This document shows positions 34,681 to 44,597 of a stretch of DNA of 64,000 nt, piece after piece. The stretch lies in assembly GCF_963691685.1 (NCBI RefSeq), contig NZ_OY829290.1, forward strand, positions 3,995,001 to 4,059,000, written 5' to 3'. The notes under the pieces are model-generated. The model was not told where the DNA came from and did no database searches. It saw only the letters and a program-made list of their open reading frames with translations. The position numbers and the translations under genes are program-made. Each line of letters opens with the position of its first letter. The stretch's first letter is position 1. The stretch comes from Thalassovita sp. Lineage in GTDB: Bacteria; Pseudomonadota; Alphaproteobacteria; Rhodobacterales; Rhodobacteraceae.

Positions 34681-37658
34681 GCAAACGTCGTCGCCTGCTT
34701 AACGGATCCGTCTACCTGCTGGCGATCATCGCCCTGGTTTCCGGGTATCTGGTGGTGTCAGACATCCTGCGCCGCAATTATGAGGACAGCCTGTCAGCCC
34801 TGTTGCAGAACAATCTGCAAAACAGCGAACGCGCGGTGGAGCGTTGGGTAGATACCCGCACCTCAGAGGTACTGGCCCATGCCAATGACCCGATGTTGTT
34901 GGCTGCTGTTGAAGAACTGATGCCACTGAAGGGCGATGTGGATGCCCTGCTATATGCGGATGCGCAGCGGCGCCTCAGAACCTTCTTCGGCTCATTCCTC
35001 TATCTGCAGCACGTAAACGGTTATTTCCTGATTGCACCAGATGGCACCAGTCTGGCTTCCTCGCGCGATGTGAACATCGGCACGCCGAACCTGCTGCTGG
35101 AACAGCCTCAAGTCTTTGAACGGCTGCTGCAGGGGGAGGCGCTGCTGACGCAGATGACCCGCTCGGACGTGCCGCTGTCAGACAGCGATGACATTCGCGA
35201 GAACGTCACCAACTTCGCAGCCGCCCCGCTGCGCAATTTCGATGGATCTGTGGTGGCAATTCTGGCCCTGCGCCTGTTCCCCAACCAGGAACTGTTCCAG
35301 CTGCTGAACTTTGTCGAAAGCTCGGCCCAGCTGCACACCTATGCTTTCAACGCGCAAGGGGCGCTCTTGTCTCATGTGAATGAGGTCGATGCCTTGCGGG
35401 CGACCGGCCAGTGGCAGGAGGGTCACGATCACCTGCTCAGCGAGCCCCCCAATGCCAATTCCGACAGCGCACTGCCCGAACGGATGATCCTGCCGGTGCG
35501 TCGTGCGCTGCAGGGGCAAAATGGATCCGACATTCAGGGCTACACCAATTACGCAGGCGACAAGGTTGTGGGCGCCTGGCACTATTTTGAGGATCTGGGC
35601 TTCGGCATCGTCATCGAACAGCCTTACAAAAATGCCTATAACCTTGCCACCACCTTCCAGACGCTGACCATCGTGGCCTTTTCGATCGGTCTGATCGTCG
35701 TGACCCTGATTTTCCTTTGGATGCTTGAGGCCGGCAAGCGGATTGACGCACATCGTCAGCGGTTGCTGGCAACGATGAAAGCCACGCGAGATGTGAACTT
35801 TCAGGTCAACAGCGATGGTATCATCCACAACGTGAATGATGCGCTGAACCCGGTCTTTGGGTTGGAACGCCGCTATGGCATCGGGCATTCGGTGTCCCGT
35901 TTTCTGGAACTGGGTGAGGGTGAATTGCTGCGGCTGACCGGCTCCGGTCTGCGCAAGCTTGCCAACCAAACCCAGGAGCAGGTGCTGCGCTGCACCGGTA
36001 TCCGCGACGATGGCACAAAGTTCCCCATCGGCATTCGCGTTGAACCGCTGAACACGGACGGCAAAGCCCCAGTCGAGTTTTTGATCGTTGCGCATGACTA
36101 CAGCGATATTGACCGCCGTGAGAGCGAGCTGCGCGAGGCGCTGCAACGCGCGGAATCGGGCAACCGCACCAAGTCTTCGTTCCTGTCGACGATCAGCCAT
36201 GAACTGCGCTCACCGCTGATTTCGGTCATCGCGGCGCTTGAACTGCTGACCGAACGCGCCAGCAGCACCGAAGACCGCAATCTGCTGGATTCGTCCCAAC
36301 GATCGGCCCAGCTGCTGCTGGGGATCATTGACGATATTCTGGACTTCTCGCGGATGGAGGCTGACAAACTGGAACTGTCACGCCAGCCCATCTCGCTTGA
36401 GGCGGTGCAATCAGATGTGATTGAGATGCTGCGCTGGCAGGCATGGAACAATGACGTTGACCTGATCCCCTACTGCGATCCGGCCCTGCCGCTGGTGCAG
36501 GCCGATGGGTTGCGGTTGCGCCAGATCCTGCTGAACCTCACCTCAAACGCGATAAAGTTCAGCGCGCAAATGCGCCATCCGGGCCGCGTGTCTGTTGCCA
36601 TCCGCGCCCGCGACAGCGGCACCGACATGTTGGATGTCACGCTGACCGTGCGCGACAATGGCATCGGCATGACCCAGGACACGATGGAGCAGATCTTCCA
36701 GCCGTTCACCCAAGCCGATGGATCGATCCGGCGCAAATACGGTGGGACCGGTCTGGGGCTGACGATTTCGGATCGTCTGATCAAGATGATGGATGGCCAT
36801 ATCTCTGTCATGAGCGACCCGGGCGAAGGCACCCGTTTCGAGGTGAAATTGCAGCTGCGTCGGGCGGAAAAACCGGCCGAGCCGGTGCCCAGCCTCGAAG
36901 GCTGCAACATCCTGATGGGCGCCGCCAATGGCGAGGTTGCAGACACCCTGGCCCGCTATGCCCGCGCGGCAGGGGCCAAGGTGGCGCTGGCCGATGATCC
37001 GTCGGTCGACACCCAAGGTTTTGGCGCCAACCTGCTGGTTCTGCAATCTGTCGGCGCAGCGGAGGCAGTGCGATTGCTGGACAGCCTGGGACCGATCCCG
37101 GTCCTGCAGATCCGCAGCAATGGGCGGGAATTGCCACCGGCCGTACAGGGGCAACGCACCATCGCGATGACCTCCCTGCTGCCGGCAGATGTGGTGGGCG
37201 AACTGGCCGCCCTGCATCGCGGCACCACGGCGCCTGCAGATATCGCCAGCATCCCGCAAAGCCGTGTGCTGTTGATCGAAGATGATGAAATGACCCGCGA
37301 AATCACCCTGCGGATGCTCAAACAACTGGGCATTGCCGCGGATGCGGTGATCAACGGCCAAGAAGGGCTGGAGCTGTGGCGGTCCGGCCAATATGCGCTG
37401 CTGCTGTCGGATTGCCACATGCCGATCATGGATGGTTTCCAGATGGCCGCGCGCATCCGCGATGAAGAAGGCGAGCGTAACCTGCCGAAAACGCCCATCA
37501 TTGCGGTTTCCGCCGACCTGACAATGGAGGTGGAGCGGCTCTGCGTGGATTGTGAGATTGACGAATATGTGCCGAAACCGCTGACCCCGGCCAAGTTACG
37601 GGCGATCCTGCAAACCCATATCCGCAATGGCAAAGGACAGGGGCAACTCGATTCTTAA
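34677..37658 (+). CDS. Membrane hybrid histidine kinase with extracytoplasmic sensor
   Basis: 993 residues. N-terminal membrane helix (about 8-27), periplasmic Cache-like sensor (30-330) and second helix (FSIGLIVVTLIFLWMLE), then a PAS-like region, DHp with H508 in STISHELRSPL, ATPase domain (NLTSNAIKFSA, DNGIGM, GGTGLGLTIS), a degenerate receiver-like segment (about 740-860) and a true C-terminal receiver with D912 (LLLSDCHMPIMDG). ATG 34677 follows GGAG. It ends just before a bidirectional terminator and converges with the chemotaxis operon. Ligand unknown. Confidence 0.88.
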   Translation: MSKRRRLLNGSVYLLAIIALVSGYLVVSDILRRNYEDSLSALLQNNLQNSERAVERWVDTRTSEVLAHANDPMLLAAVEELMPLKGDVDALLYADAQRRLRTFFGSFLYLQHVNGYFLIAPDGTSLASSRDVNIGTPNLLLEQPQVFERLLQGEALLTQMTRSDVPLSDSDDIRENVTNFAAAPLRNFDGSVVAILALRLFPNQELFQLLNFVESSAQLHTYAFNAQGALLSHVNEVDALRATGQWQEGHDHLLSEPPNANSDSALPERMILPVRRALQGQNGSDIQGYTNYAGDKVVGAWHYFEDLGFGIVIEQPYKNAYNLATTFQTLTIVAFSIGLIVVTLIFLWMLEAGKRIDAHRQRLLATMKATRDVNFQVNSDGIIHNVNDALNPVFGLERRYGIGHSVSRFLELGEGELLRLTGSGLRKLANQTQEQVLRCTGIRDDGTKFPIGIRVEPLNTDGKAPVEFLIVAHDYSDIDRRESELREALQRAESGNRTKSSFLSTISHELRSPLISVIAALELLTERASSTEDRNLLDSSQRSAQLLLGIIDDILDFSRMEADKLELSRQPISLEAVQSDVIEMLRWQAWNNDVDLIPYCDPALPLVQADGLRLRQILLNLTSNAIKFSAQMRHPGRVSVAIRARDSGTDMLDVTLTVRDNGIGMTQDTMEQIFQPFTQADGSIRRKYGGTGLGLTISDRLIKMMDGHISVMSDPGEGTRFEVKLQLRRAEKPAEPVPSLEGCNILMGAANGEVADTLARYARAAGAKVALADDPSVDTQGFGANLLVLQSVGAAEAVRLLDSLGPIPVLQIRSNGRELPPAVQGQRTIAMTSLLPADVVGELAALHRGTTAPADIASIPQSRVLLIEDDEMTREITLRMLKQLGIAADAVINGQEGLELWRSGQYALLLSDCHMPIMDGFQMAARIRDEEGERNLPKTPIIAVSADLTMEVERLCVDCEIDEYVPKPLTPAKLRAILQTHIRNGKGQGQLDS

Positions 37659-37696
37659 GCGGATCCTGCCAAGCCTGACACAGCCCCTAAAAAGCA

Positions 37697-37736
37697 AAAG
37701 CCCGGACCGGATGGAGACATATCCGGCCCGGGCTTT
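37697..37736. terminator. Bidirectional terminator between kinase gene and che operon
   Basis: AAAGCCCGG with CCGGGCTTT plus inner CCGGAT with ATCCGG, one mismatch pair between. It lies about 40 bases after the kinase stop and about 20 bases before (in coordinate) the che operon's last stop. Confidence 0.8.
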
Positions 37737-37758
37737 GCCCTTCTAAAGAAGGCAGTTC

Positions 37759-39468
37759 TTAAAAGAAGATGTCATCCAGATCATCCACGTCATCCGATGC
37801 CGCGGCCGGCTCGGGTGCGGCGGCAACCTCTTCTTTGGCTTCTTCCGGCTCGTCCCCTTTCAGCTGCGAGAACATGACATCCTGAATGTCGCGCTCTGCC
37901 TGCATGGTGTAGCACTTGTGGATCTCGGCCAGATGGGTGGTGAACTCTTCACTGATGATCGCATCTTCCAGCGGCAAAGGCGCCAGCGCGACCTTTTCCA
38001 CCTGATCCAGCAGTTCCAGCTCTTCCACGAAGCTCTCGAAGGCATCCGCACTTGAGGTGATCGCATTGGCGATCTGGGGTGCGTCGTTTTCCAGGCTGGG
38101 CAACAGCTTTTCCAGAACCTCACGGGCCTGCTGCAGCGCGGGGTCTTCCCCTTCCATGCTGCTGAGGTCGTGACCTTCGCCACCTTCTGCTTCGCGGGCC
38201 GACCAGGCCTGCATCTTGGTCTTGGTCAGCTCCATGGTCTCAGCGAACTTTTCAAAGGTCACTGGGGCCTCGGAAATCACCTCATTGATCTGCTGCGAGA
38301 TCATGATCATGTCCATCGCCTGCTTGAAGCCACGGGCACAGGTGATGATGGTGTTGAGCGCCGCCAACTGCATCTGGAACGCATTGTCCGACAGGGTCTT
38401 GGACCGTACCGCCAAAGCGCTATCAGCTTCCTGCAGACGGGCCTGAACACGTTCTTCGGCTTCAGCATTGGCTGCAAAGTCAAACGCTTTGCCGTCAATT
38501 GGTCGGGCCGCTGCGGCAAGTGCCAAGGCACTGTCCTCAAACGAGCCGGCAATTTCACGGCACCGTGCCAGGAAGTCATGCTGGCGGTTCGACAGGCTGG
38601 CAAACAGCTGACGCGCCTTGCGGGTGTCGGTGATGGTTTCGGTCACCGTTTCCTGCATCTGCGCCCGCGCCAGCAACATCAGGCTGGTCGCTTCGGTCGA
38701 ATGCGGATGATAGAGCGCCGCACGTTCCGAGATGAAGCGCACATGTTCTGCACGCTGGCGCGACCGGTCACCGACCTGCAACGCCGAAATAACTTCGGAC
38801 ACGTCTTTTTCAGCAACCGCCACATATTCCGACAGCCACGACGACGCGGTTGAGGCGGCTTTCATGCCTTTTTCCAGCGCGGTCAGCGCCGCTTCCAACG
38901 CCTTGGCCTTGGGCTTCAGGGTCGAGAACAGCGCGCGGGCGCGCTCTTCGACGTTCTGGCCCATTTCCTCGGTGGTGGTGACGATGGTGTCGATCACCTC
39001 AAACATTTCCGACACCAGGTTGGTGGCGTCACCGGAAATGTCCGAAATGCTTTCGGCCAGACGCACCAGCTGCGCACCCAGCGCACGGTGGCGGTGGCTT
39101 TGCGCAATGATGCGGGCGTTCAATGACACGATGTTGGACGACTGAATGATCTTTGACAGCTCTTTCAGCGTCGAAGACATCTTGCGGCCATTGTCGCGCA
39201 AATCCTGCACAAAGGCTTTCGCGTCTTTGCTGTTGGCATCGATCTGATCCATCAGCTGGGCGATCGTCGCCTGTTTCTCATTGATGCGAACCAGGTTTTC
39301 AGGCTCAAGCAGGCGGTCCAGATCCGCCACACCTGCGCGCAGGGTCTTGGTCGCATCGAAAGCGAAGAACAGCTTATCCAGGATATCGCTGAGAACGCTT
39401 TCCATGCGCAGGAAGGGACCGTCATTCAGTCCCTGCGCTGCTGCTGGTACACTACGAAAATGCTGCAT
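37759..39468 (-). CDS. Uncharacterised chemotaxis-operon protein with CheZ-like motifs
   Basis: 569 residues, soluble, nearly all helical. Two stretches resemble the tip of receptor signalling hairpins but lack the conserved E-A-A-R-A-G-E core: residues about 110-140 (SSNIVSLNARIIAQSHRHRA) and 365-400 (QMQLAALNTIITCARGFKQA). Residues 230-240 hold LQVGDRSRQR with D234 and Q238 in the D-x-x-x-Q spacing of the CheZ active site (D143-Q147 in E. coli). It ends in an acidic Ala/Pro/Glu linker and DDVDDLDDIFF, like the CheY-binding tail of CheZ. Last gene of the che operon; ATG overlaps the cheB stop by one base. Role not described to my knowledge; I infer CheY-P phosphatase or sink. Confidence 0.75.
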   Translation of the reverse strand: MQHFRSVPAAAQGLNDGPFLRMESVLSDILDKLFFAFDATKTLRAGVADLDRLLEPENLVRINEKQATIAQLMDQIDANSKDAKAFVQDLRDNGRKMSSTLKELSKIIQSSNIVSLNARIIAQSHRHRALGAQLVRLAESISDISGDATNLVSEMFEVIDTIVTTTEEMGQNVEERARALFSTLKPKAKALEAALTALEKGMKAASTASSWLSEYVAVAEKDVSEVISALQVGDRSRQRAEHVRFISERAALYHPHSTEATSLMLLARAQMQETVTETITDTRKARQLFASLSNRQHDFLARCREIAGSFEDSALALAAAARPIDGKAFDFAANAEAEERVQARLQEADSALAVRSKTLSDNAFQMQLAALNTIITCARGFKQAMDMIMISQQINEVISEAPVTFEKFAETMELTKTKMQAWSAREAEGGEGHDLSSMEGEDPALQQAREVLEKLLPSLENDAPQIANAITSSADAFESFVEELELLDQVEKVALAPLPLEDAIISEEFTTHLAEIHKCYTMQAERDIQDVMFSQLKGDEPEEAKEEVAAAPEPAAASDDVDDLDDIFF

Positions 39469-40607
39469 TACTTGGCGCCTTTCACCGCGAGTCTTGCCAG
39501 GTGACCACGGTCAAACGACGTGATGTTTTCGGCGATTTTTGTCAGCGGCACAGCGCGCTCAGCCGCGCCACGCTCCATAGCTTCGCGGGGCATCCCGTAG
39601 ACCACGCAGGACGCTTCGTCCTGGGCAATGGTCGGCGAGCCTGCCTGGCGCATTTCCAACATGCACTGTGCCCCATCATCACCCATGCCGGTCATGATCA
39701 CGCCCATGGCGTTGGCACCGGCCTGGATCGAAAGCGAACGGAACAGCACGTCCACCGACGGGCGGTGACGGCTGACCGGCGGGCCTTCGATCACACGGCA
39801 AGTGTAATCGCGACCGGTCCGCTCGATGATGATGTGGTTGCTGCCGGGGGCCACAACCGCCATGCCGCGGGTCAGCTTGTCACCGTCGCGGGCTTCCTTG
39901 ACGTTGATTTCGCACAGTTTGTTCAACCGATTGGCAAAGGCCTCGGTAAATTTTTCCGGCATGTGCTGCACGATGGCGATCGGCGGGCTGTCGGCCGGCA
40001 GCGTCTTCAGCATTTTGGCCAGCGCTTCGGTCCCGCCGGTGGAGGCACCAATGCCCACAATCGGCGGTGTTTTCAGCACCGCAGGCGCATTGGGATGGCG
40101 CGCCGCCATGATCACATCTGCCGACTGTTTCTTCAGCGGCTTCAGCTCACGTGCCGGGGGTTTGCGCTTCTTGGCTTTCGGGTTGACCCGCGCATGTGCT
40201 GCTGCACGAACAGCATCACAGACCCGGTTCATACCGTCATCATCGCTCGACAGGGCACCGATCGACGACTTGGCCAAGACCTCAACAGCGCCCATTTCCA
40301 GCGCCTTCATCGACGCCGAGGAGCCCTTTTCGGTATGGTTCGAACAGATCACCACAGGCATCGGATGCTGGGCCATGATCCGACGCAGGAAGGTCAGACC
40401 ATCCATGCGCGGCATTTCCACATCCAGCAACATCACGTCCGGCAGCCCTTTGCGCATCTTATCAGCGGCGTCAAAGGGATCCTTGGCCATGTCCACGACC
40501 TTCAGGTCGGGTTGGGTTTCGATCATATTCTTGAGCATGGTGCGCGCGGTGAGGCTGTCCTCAACGATCATCACCTTAATTTGCTCATCACTCGTTACTG
40601 CATTCAT
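39468..40607 (-). CDS. cheB: CheB, receptor methylesterase
   Basis: 379 residues. Receiver (10-125, VMLLDVEMPRMDGL) and methylesterase domain with the catalytic triad visible: Ser in GIGASTGGTEAL, His in VQHMPEKF, Asp in TGMGDDGAQ. Removes methyl groups from receptor glutamates and deamidates them, activated by CheA phosphorylation. I chose ATG 40607, which has AGGAGG seven bases upstream; the GTG one codon earlier overlaps the cheR stop. Part of the che operon, between cheR and the unnamed gene. Confidence 0.95.
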   Translation of the reverse strand: MNAVTSDEQIKVMIVEDSLTARTMLKNMIETQPDLKVVDMAKDPFDAADKMRKGLPDVMLLDVEMPRMDGLTFLRRIMAQHPMPVVICSNHTEKGSSASMKALEMGAVEVLAKSSIGALSSDDDGMNRVCDAVRAAAHARVNPKAKKRKPPARELKPLKKQSADVIMAARHPNAPAVLKTPPIVGIGASTGGTEALAKMLKTLPADSPPIAIVQHMPEKFTEAFANRLNKLCEINVKEARDGDKLTRGMAVVAPGSNHIIIERTGRDYTCRVIEGPPVSRHRPSVDVLFRSLSIQAGANAMGVIMTGMGDDGAQCMLEMRQAGSPTIAQDEASCVVYGMPREAMERGAAERAVPLTKIAENITSFDRGHLARLAVKGAK

Positions 40608-40609
40608 CA

Positions 40610-41443
40610 CTAGGCCTCCTTGCGGAAGACAGCCGCGGATTTCTGGACCAAACGGGGATCCGACGCGACCGAGGTTTCTGAGTGGCCCACAAACAGATAT
40701 CCACCAGGTTTCAAATGGTTTGTGACCGAAGACACAACCTGGTGCTGAGTGGCCTCATCAAAGTAAATCAGCACGTTACGCAGGAAGACCACGTCCAAGT
40801 TCTTCTCTACCGGATAGGCCTTGTCCATCAGGTTCATCTGGGCAAAACCCACGCGATCCCGCAGCTGCTTGACCACCCGCGACAGGGGGCGACCAACGCT
40901 GTCATGGCCTTGTTCCATGTAGAGCGCCTGCATGTCGTCAGGCACATCAACGATTTCTTCCGGCGTGTAGATGCCTTTGCGCGCTTTGCGCACCACCTCG
41001 GTCGACAGGTCCGTGCCGATGATCGAGTAGGTGAAACCGGGTTTGCGCTTGGCATGTTCGGTCAGCACCATCGCGGTGGTGTAGGCCTCTTCACCCGAAG
41101 AACTTGCCGCCGACCAAACCTTGAACGGTCTGCCTGCAGCATGTTCCGGCAGGACATTGCGCACCAGATAGTCAAAATGCGCGTCTTCCCGGAAGAAGTC
41201 GGTTTTGTTCGTGGTCATGACGTTGATGATATGGGGCAGCTCTGTGTCCAGCATGCCGTCATTCATCACCATCGACAGATACGTCCGAAGGTCGCGTACA
41301 CCTAATGCCCGAACCCGCTTACGTAAGCGGCCCTCGATCATGGTGCGTTTGTTCTCTGGTAACTGGATCCCTGTTTTACTGGTTACAATCTCGCAGAGTT
41401 TCTTCTGCAGTACGCGATCAGCCTCGAGCGTTCCTGTGGTCAT
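40610..41443 (-). CDS. cheR: CheR, chemoreceptor methyltransferase
   Basis: 277 residues. N-terminal helical domain followed by an AdoMet methyltransferase: KVWSAASSSGEEAYTTA (AdoMet binding), IIGTDLSTEVVRKARKG, VFLRNVLIYFDEAT and LKPGGYLFVGHSET. Adds methyl groups to receptor glutamates for adaptation. Start overlaps the preceding cheW by four bases (ATGA). Confidence 0.96.
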   Translation of the reverse strand: MTTGTLEADRVLQKKLCEIVTSKTGIQLPENKRTMIEGRLRKRVRALGVRDLRTYLSMVMNDGMLDTELPHIINVMTTNKTDFFREDAHFDYLVRNVLPEHAAGRPFKVWSAASSSGEEAYTTAMVLTEHAKRKPGFTYSIIGTDLSTEVVRKARKGIYTPEEIVDVPDDMQALYMEQGHDSVGRPLSRVVKQLRDRVGFAQMNLMDKAYPVEKNLDVVFLRNVLIYFDEATQHQVVSSVTNHLKPGGYLFVGHSETSVASDPRLVQKSAAVFRKEA

Positions 41444-41967
41444 CCCGCCTCCCGATACTCTTTACTGTCCGTGTCCACTTGATCGTGGAATTCGGAAATT
41501 ACACCAGAGCTGAGCATCCCATCGAGATCCAGCACGGTCACAAACTCACCATCACGACGGCCTACACCGGCAACCATGCGGTTATCCCAGTTCAGCAGGC
41601 CTTCACGGGCGAACTCCTCCAGTCGGTCGTCGTCCAGACGGGTCACCTCAAACACGCGATCCGCGCGCAGGCCCACCGAATGTTCCTGACCATTGATGTT
41701 CACCAGCAGCACGATGATGCGAGTGTCCGGTTCGTTTTCGCGGTACGGGCGCGCCAGAAGCAGGCGCAGGTCCGCAACCAGGATGCTTTCGCCACGCAGA
41801 TCGATATATCCCAGCAGGAAATCGGGCGTATGCGGCAGCGGGGTGACCGGCTTGGGGTCGAGGATTTCTTTGACGCGCACAACAGGCAGCGCCACTTTCT
41901 CTTCGCCCAGACCACAGGTCAGATAGGTTTTTTGGACTTCGTCCACAGTTGTCGTCGTATCAAACAC
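41440..41967 (-). CDS. cheW: CheW-family coupling protein (second copy)
   Basis: 175 residues with the CheW SH3-like fold: YLTCGLGEEKVALPVVRVKEILD, TPDFLLGYIDLRGESILVADLRLLL and the conserved VLDLDGML end. It shares the family plan with the cheW at 42070 but differs enough to suggest a distinct partner. Linked to cheR by ATGA overlap; GGAGG lies before its start. A 102-base gap separates it from the other cheW. Confidence 0.92.
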   Translation of the reverse strand: MFDTTTTVDEVQKTYLTCGLGEEKVALPVVRVKEILDPKPVTPLPHTPDFLLGYIDLRGESILVADLRLLLARPYRENEPDTRIIVLLVNINGQEHSVGLRADRVFEVTRLDDDRLEEFAREGLLNWDNRMVAGVGRRDGEFVTVLDLDGMLSSGVISEFHDQVDTDSKEYREAG

Positions 41968-42069
41968 CTTGGGCCTCCTGCGGCAGCGGATTACGGCAGA
42001 GGCGGGGCGGAGGCCCGGCGGCTGCCATCAGTTCAAGTTTGGTTTGTTCGCGCATGTTTCGGGTCGCCC

Positions 42070-42570
42070 TTAGTGAAGGCTTTCGTCGGTGGGGACAGCA
42101 CCAAGATAGGTCTCGGCGATCTTCTCCACGTCGATCAGGTTGACAAAACGGTCCTTCCAGCGGCCGATGCCTTTGATGGCACCCTGCGGCCAGCGGGTTC
42201 CGACCGATGGCACCTTCTGGATGCTCTCCGGATCCAGCGCCAGCACCGCATGAACCTTCTCGGCGATCACGCCGATGGTCATGGTGCCTTCTTCCAGCGC
42301 CAGTTCCAGAACCAGAACACGGGTGTCGATGTCGAAGGGCTTCTGCTCCATCTCAAAGAGGGGGCGCAGATCGGTGACCGGCAGAACCACGCCACGCACG
42401 TTGATCAGACCAGCCGAATAGGGGCCTGCCAGCGGCACGCGGGTCAGCTTCGGCGGTTCCAGCACCTCGCGCAGGATCCGGGTGGGCACGACCAACAGTT
42501 CGCCGCCCATTTCGAAGGCCACCATGTCCTTCAGATCGTCTTCGCTTGCAGTTACCAGTTCAAGGGTCAT
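42070..42570 (-). CDS. cheW: CheW-family coupling protein (first copy)
   Basis: 166 residues: DMVAFEMGGELLVVPTRILREVLEP, the coupling face YSAGLINVRGVVLPVTDLRPLF and VLELALEEGTMTIGVIAEKVHAVLAL. Bridges receptors and CheA. Coupled to cheA by ATGA overlap, unlike the second copy. Two CheW copies could serve different receptor types. Confidence 0.92.
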   Translation of the reverse strand: MTLELVTASEDDLKDMVAFEMGGELLVVPTRILREVLEPPKLTRVPLAGPYSAGLINVRGVVLPVTDLRPLFEMEQKPFDIDTRVLVLELALEEGTMTIGVIAEKVHAVLALDPESIQKVPSVGTRWPQGAIKGIGRWKDRFVNLIDVEKIAETYLGAVPTDESLH

Positions 42571-44597
42571 GCTGCCTGCTCCTTATTGTCGTGATCCAGA
42601 CCTTCGGCCTTGACCAGTTGGGCCACGTCTACGATCAGCGCCACGTCGCCATCACCCAGGATGGTTGCGCCGGAGAAGACGTTGAGGCGGCTGTGCATCG
42701 GCGACAGCTGTTTGATCACGGTCTGGTAGGACCCGATGATACGGTCCACGGCCAGGCCGATTTGCTGATCGCCGGTACGGACCAGAACCACTTTGGGGTG
42801 ATCCGCGCGGGTGCCGCCGGTTTCAAAGATCTCACGCAGGCGCATGATCGAAATCAGCTTCTCACGCAGTTCAACCGTGGTGGTCGACTCGGTGCCGTCG
42901 CGGATCTCTTCAGGCTCTTCCACGATGCCCTCAACTGCTGCCAGCGGCACGGTGTAACGCTCTTCGCCAACCTGCAGCAGCAGGCCATCGATGATCGCCA
43001 GAGTGAGCGGCAGGCGCAGGGTGAACGAGCTGCCATGACCCAGTTCCGATTCAATCTCAACCGAGCCACGCAGCGCCTCAACGGTGGATTTCACCACATC
43101 GGTGCCAACACCGCGACCCGACAGATCGGTGACCTGTTCCGCGGTCGAGAAACCAGGCGCCATCAGCAGGTGGAAGATCTCATTGCGCGACAAGTTTGCA
43201 TCTGCCGAGATCATGCCGCGATCAACCGCACGGTTGAAGATGAACTCAGGATCCAGACCTTTACCGTCATCCTGAACTGAGATCAGAACATCAGCACCCG
43301 AGTAGGACGCTTTCAGGCGCACCGTACCACGGGCGGGTTTGCCGGCGGCGACACGGGTGTCGTTGTCTTCCAGACCGTGGTCCACAGCGTTCCGCAGGAT
43401 GTGCACCAGCGGATCCGACAGTTTCTCAATAACGGTTTTGTCCAGTTCGGTCTCTTCGCCTTCGATGACGAAGTCAAAGTCCTTTCCGGTTTTGCCCGCC
43501 AGGTCATGGGCCAGACGCTGGAAGCGGCCGGTGATCGAGGACATCGGGGTCAGACGGATCGCCATGGTGGTGTCCCGCAGACCCAGCGCCAGACGCTGAA
43601 TGTCTTCGACAACCTCGGTCAGGTTCGGATCGTTCAGCTTCTGTGCCAGATCCGACAGACGGGCCTCGGCAATCACCAGTTCGCCAACGCGGTCCATGAT
43701 GTCATCCAGACGCTCGGCCGAAACACGCATCTGCACGTTGGCAGAACCCGATTTCTTGCCGCCCGACTTCTTGGCCTCAGCTTTAGGTGCCTCAGTCTTG
43801 GCCGCTTCTGCCGGGGCGGCTTCCGCTTCAACCTGAGCGGCTTCCGCTTCAACGGGGGCCGCCTCGACAACCGGGGCAGCGCCACGGATTGCGGTCAGCT
43901 CCAGCTCCATCGAGTCTTCGTGGAACATGAAGACATCGCGGATGTCACCTTCGTCAGCCGACGGCGGCAGGATCATTTCCCACGCGGTGTGCAGCTCATT
44001 CGGCTTCAGTTCCGCCAGCGCAGGCAGACCATCCAGCAGCGCCTCAACCTTGGTGTCCGGGCCGCCGATTTCCATCAGCTCTTCCAGAATGGCCACCGGG
44101 TTGCCGCCGATTTCCATGAACTCAGGCGGCAGTTTGAAGCGCAGCTTCCAGCCTTCCAGTTCACCTTCGGCGACGGGGGCCTCTTCAGCGGCGTCGCCAG
44201 CATCTGCGGCTGCGGCAGGGGCCGCGCCACCCGAGGTTACAGCGCCCAGGGCGGCCTTCAGTTCGGCGTCCTGTTCGGTCGGCGGCTCTTCGCCTTCCAG
44301 CAGGGCCACGATCAGGTCATAGGCCTTCAGCGATACCGCGATCAGATCGGGGGTTACAACGGCATTGCCCGAACGCACCTGTTCAAAGGCGGCTTCGAAA
44401 TCGTGAATGAACTCAGCCAGACGGGCAAAGCCGAACATGGCGCCGGTGCCTTTGAGGGTGTGCAGGTCACGGAAAACCTGTGTCACCAGCTCCATATCAT
44501 CCGGGGTTGAGTTCAGCTGCAGGAGGCATTCCTGCAAGCTCTCAATCAGCGCTTCCGTCTCCTGGCGGAAGATTTCCTGGGTTTCTTCATCAATCAT
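42567..44597 (-). CDS. cheA: CheA, chemotaxis histidine kinase
   Basis: 676 residues. P1 Hpt domain with phospho-acceptor H46 in DLHTLKGTGAMFGF; a region about 155-225 (PPEFMEIGGNPVAIL) in place of P2; an Ala/Glu-rich linker (240-270); P3 dimerisation helices (about 285-350, ERLDDIMDRVGELVIAE); P4 ATPase (LVHILRNAVDHGLE, DDGKGLD, GRGVGTDVVKS); P5 CheW-like end. Phosphorylates CheY and CheB in the cytoplasm. Coupled to cheY by a four-base overlap. Confidence 0.97.
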   Translation of the reverse strand: MIDEETQEIFRQETEALIESLQECLLQLNSTPDDMELVTQVFRDLHTLKGTGAMFGFARLAEFIHDFEAAFEQVRSGNAVVTPDLIAVSLKAYDLIVALLEGEEPPTEQDAELKAALGAVTSGGAAPAAAADAGDAAEEAPVAEGELEGWKLRFKLPPEFMEIGGNPVAILEELMEIGGPDTKVEALLDGLPALAELKPNELHTAWEMILPPSADEGDIRDVFMFHEDSMELELTAIRGAAPVVEAAPVEAEAAQVEAEAAPAEAAKTEAPKAEAKKSGGKKSGSANVQMRVSAERLDDIMDRVGELVIAEARLSDLAQKLNDPNLTEVVEDIQRLALGLRDTTMAIRLTPMSSITGRFQRLAHDLAGKTGKDFDFVIEGEETELDKTVIEKLSDPLVHILRNAVDHGLEDNDTRVAAGKPARGTVRLKASYSGADVLISVQDDGKGLDPEFIFNRAVDRGMISADANLSRNEIFHLLMAPGFSTAEQVTDLSGRGVGTDVVKSTVEALRGSVEIESELGHGSSFTLRLPLTLAIIDGLLLQVGEERYTVPLAAVEGIVEEPEEIRDGTESTTTVELREKLISIMRLREIFETGGTRADHPKVVLVRTGDQQIGLAVDRIIGSYQTVIKQLSPMHSRLNVFSGATILGDGDVALIVDVAQLVKAEGLDHDNKEQAA

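Noticed and set aside
43377..44510. 377-codon frame antisense to cheA
   Set aside because: Shadow of cheA with no start site support.
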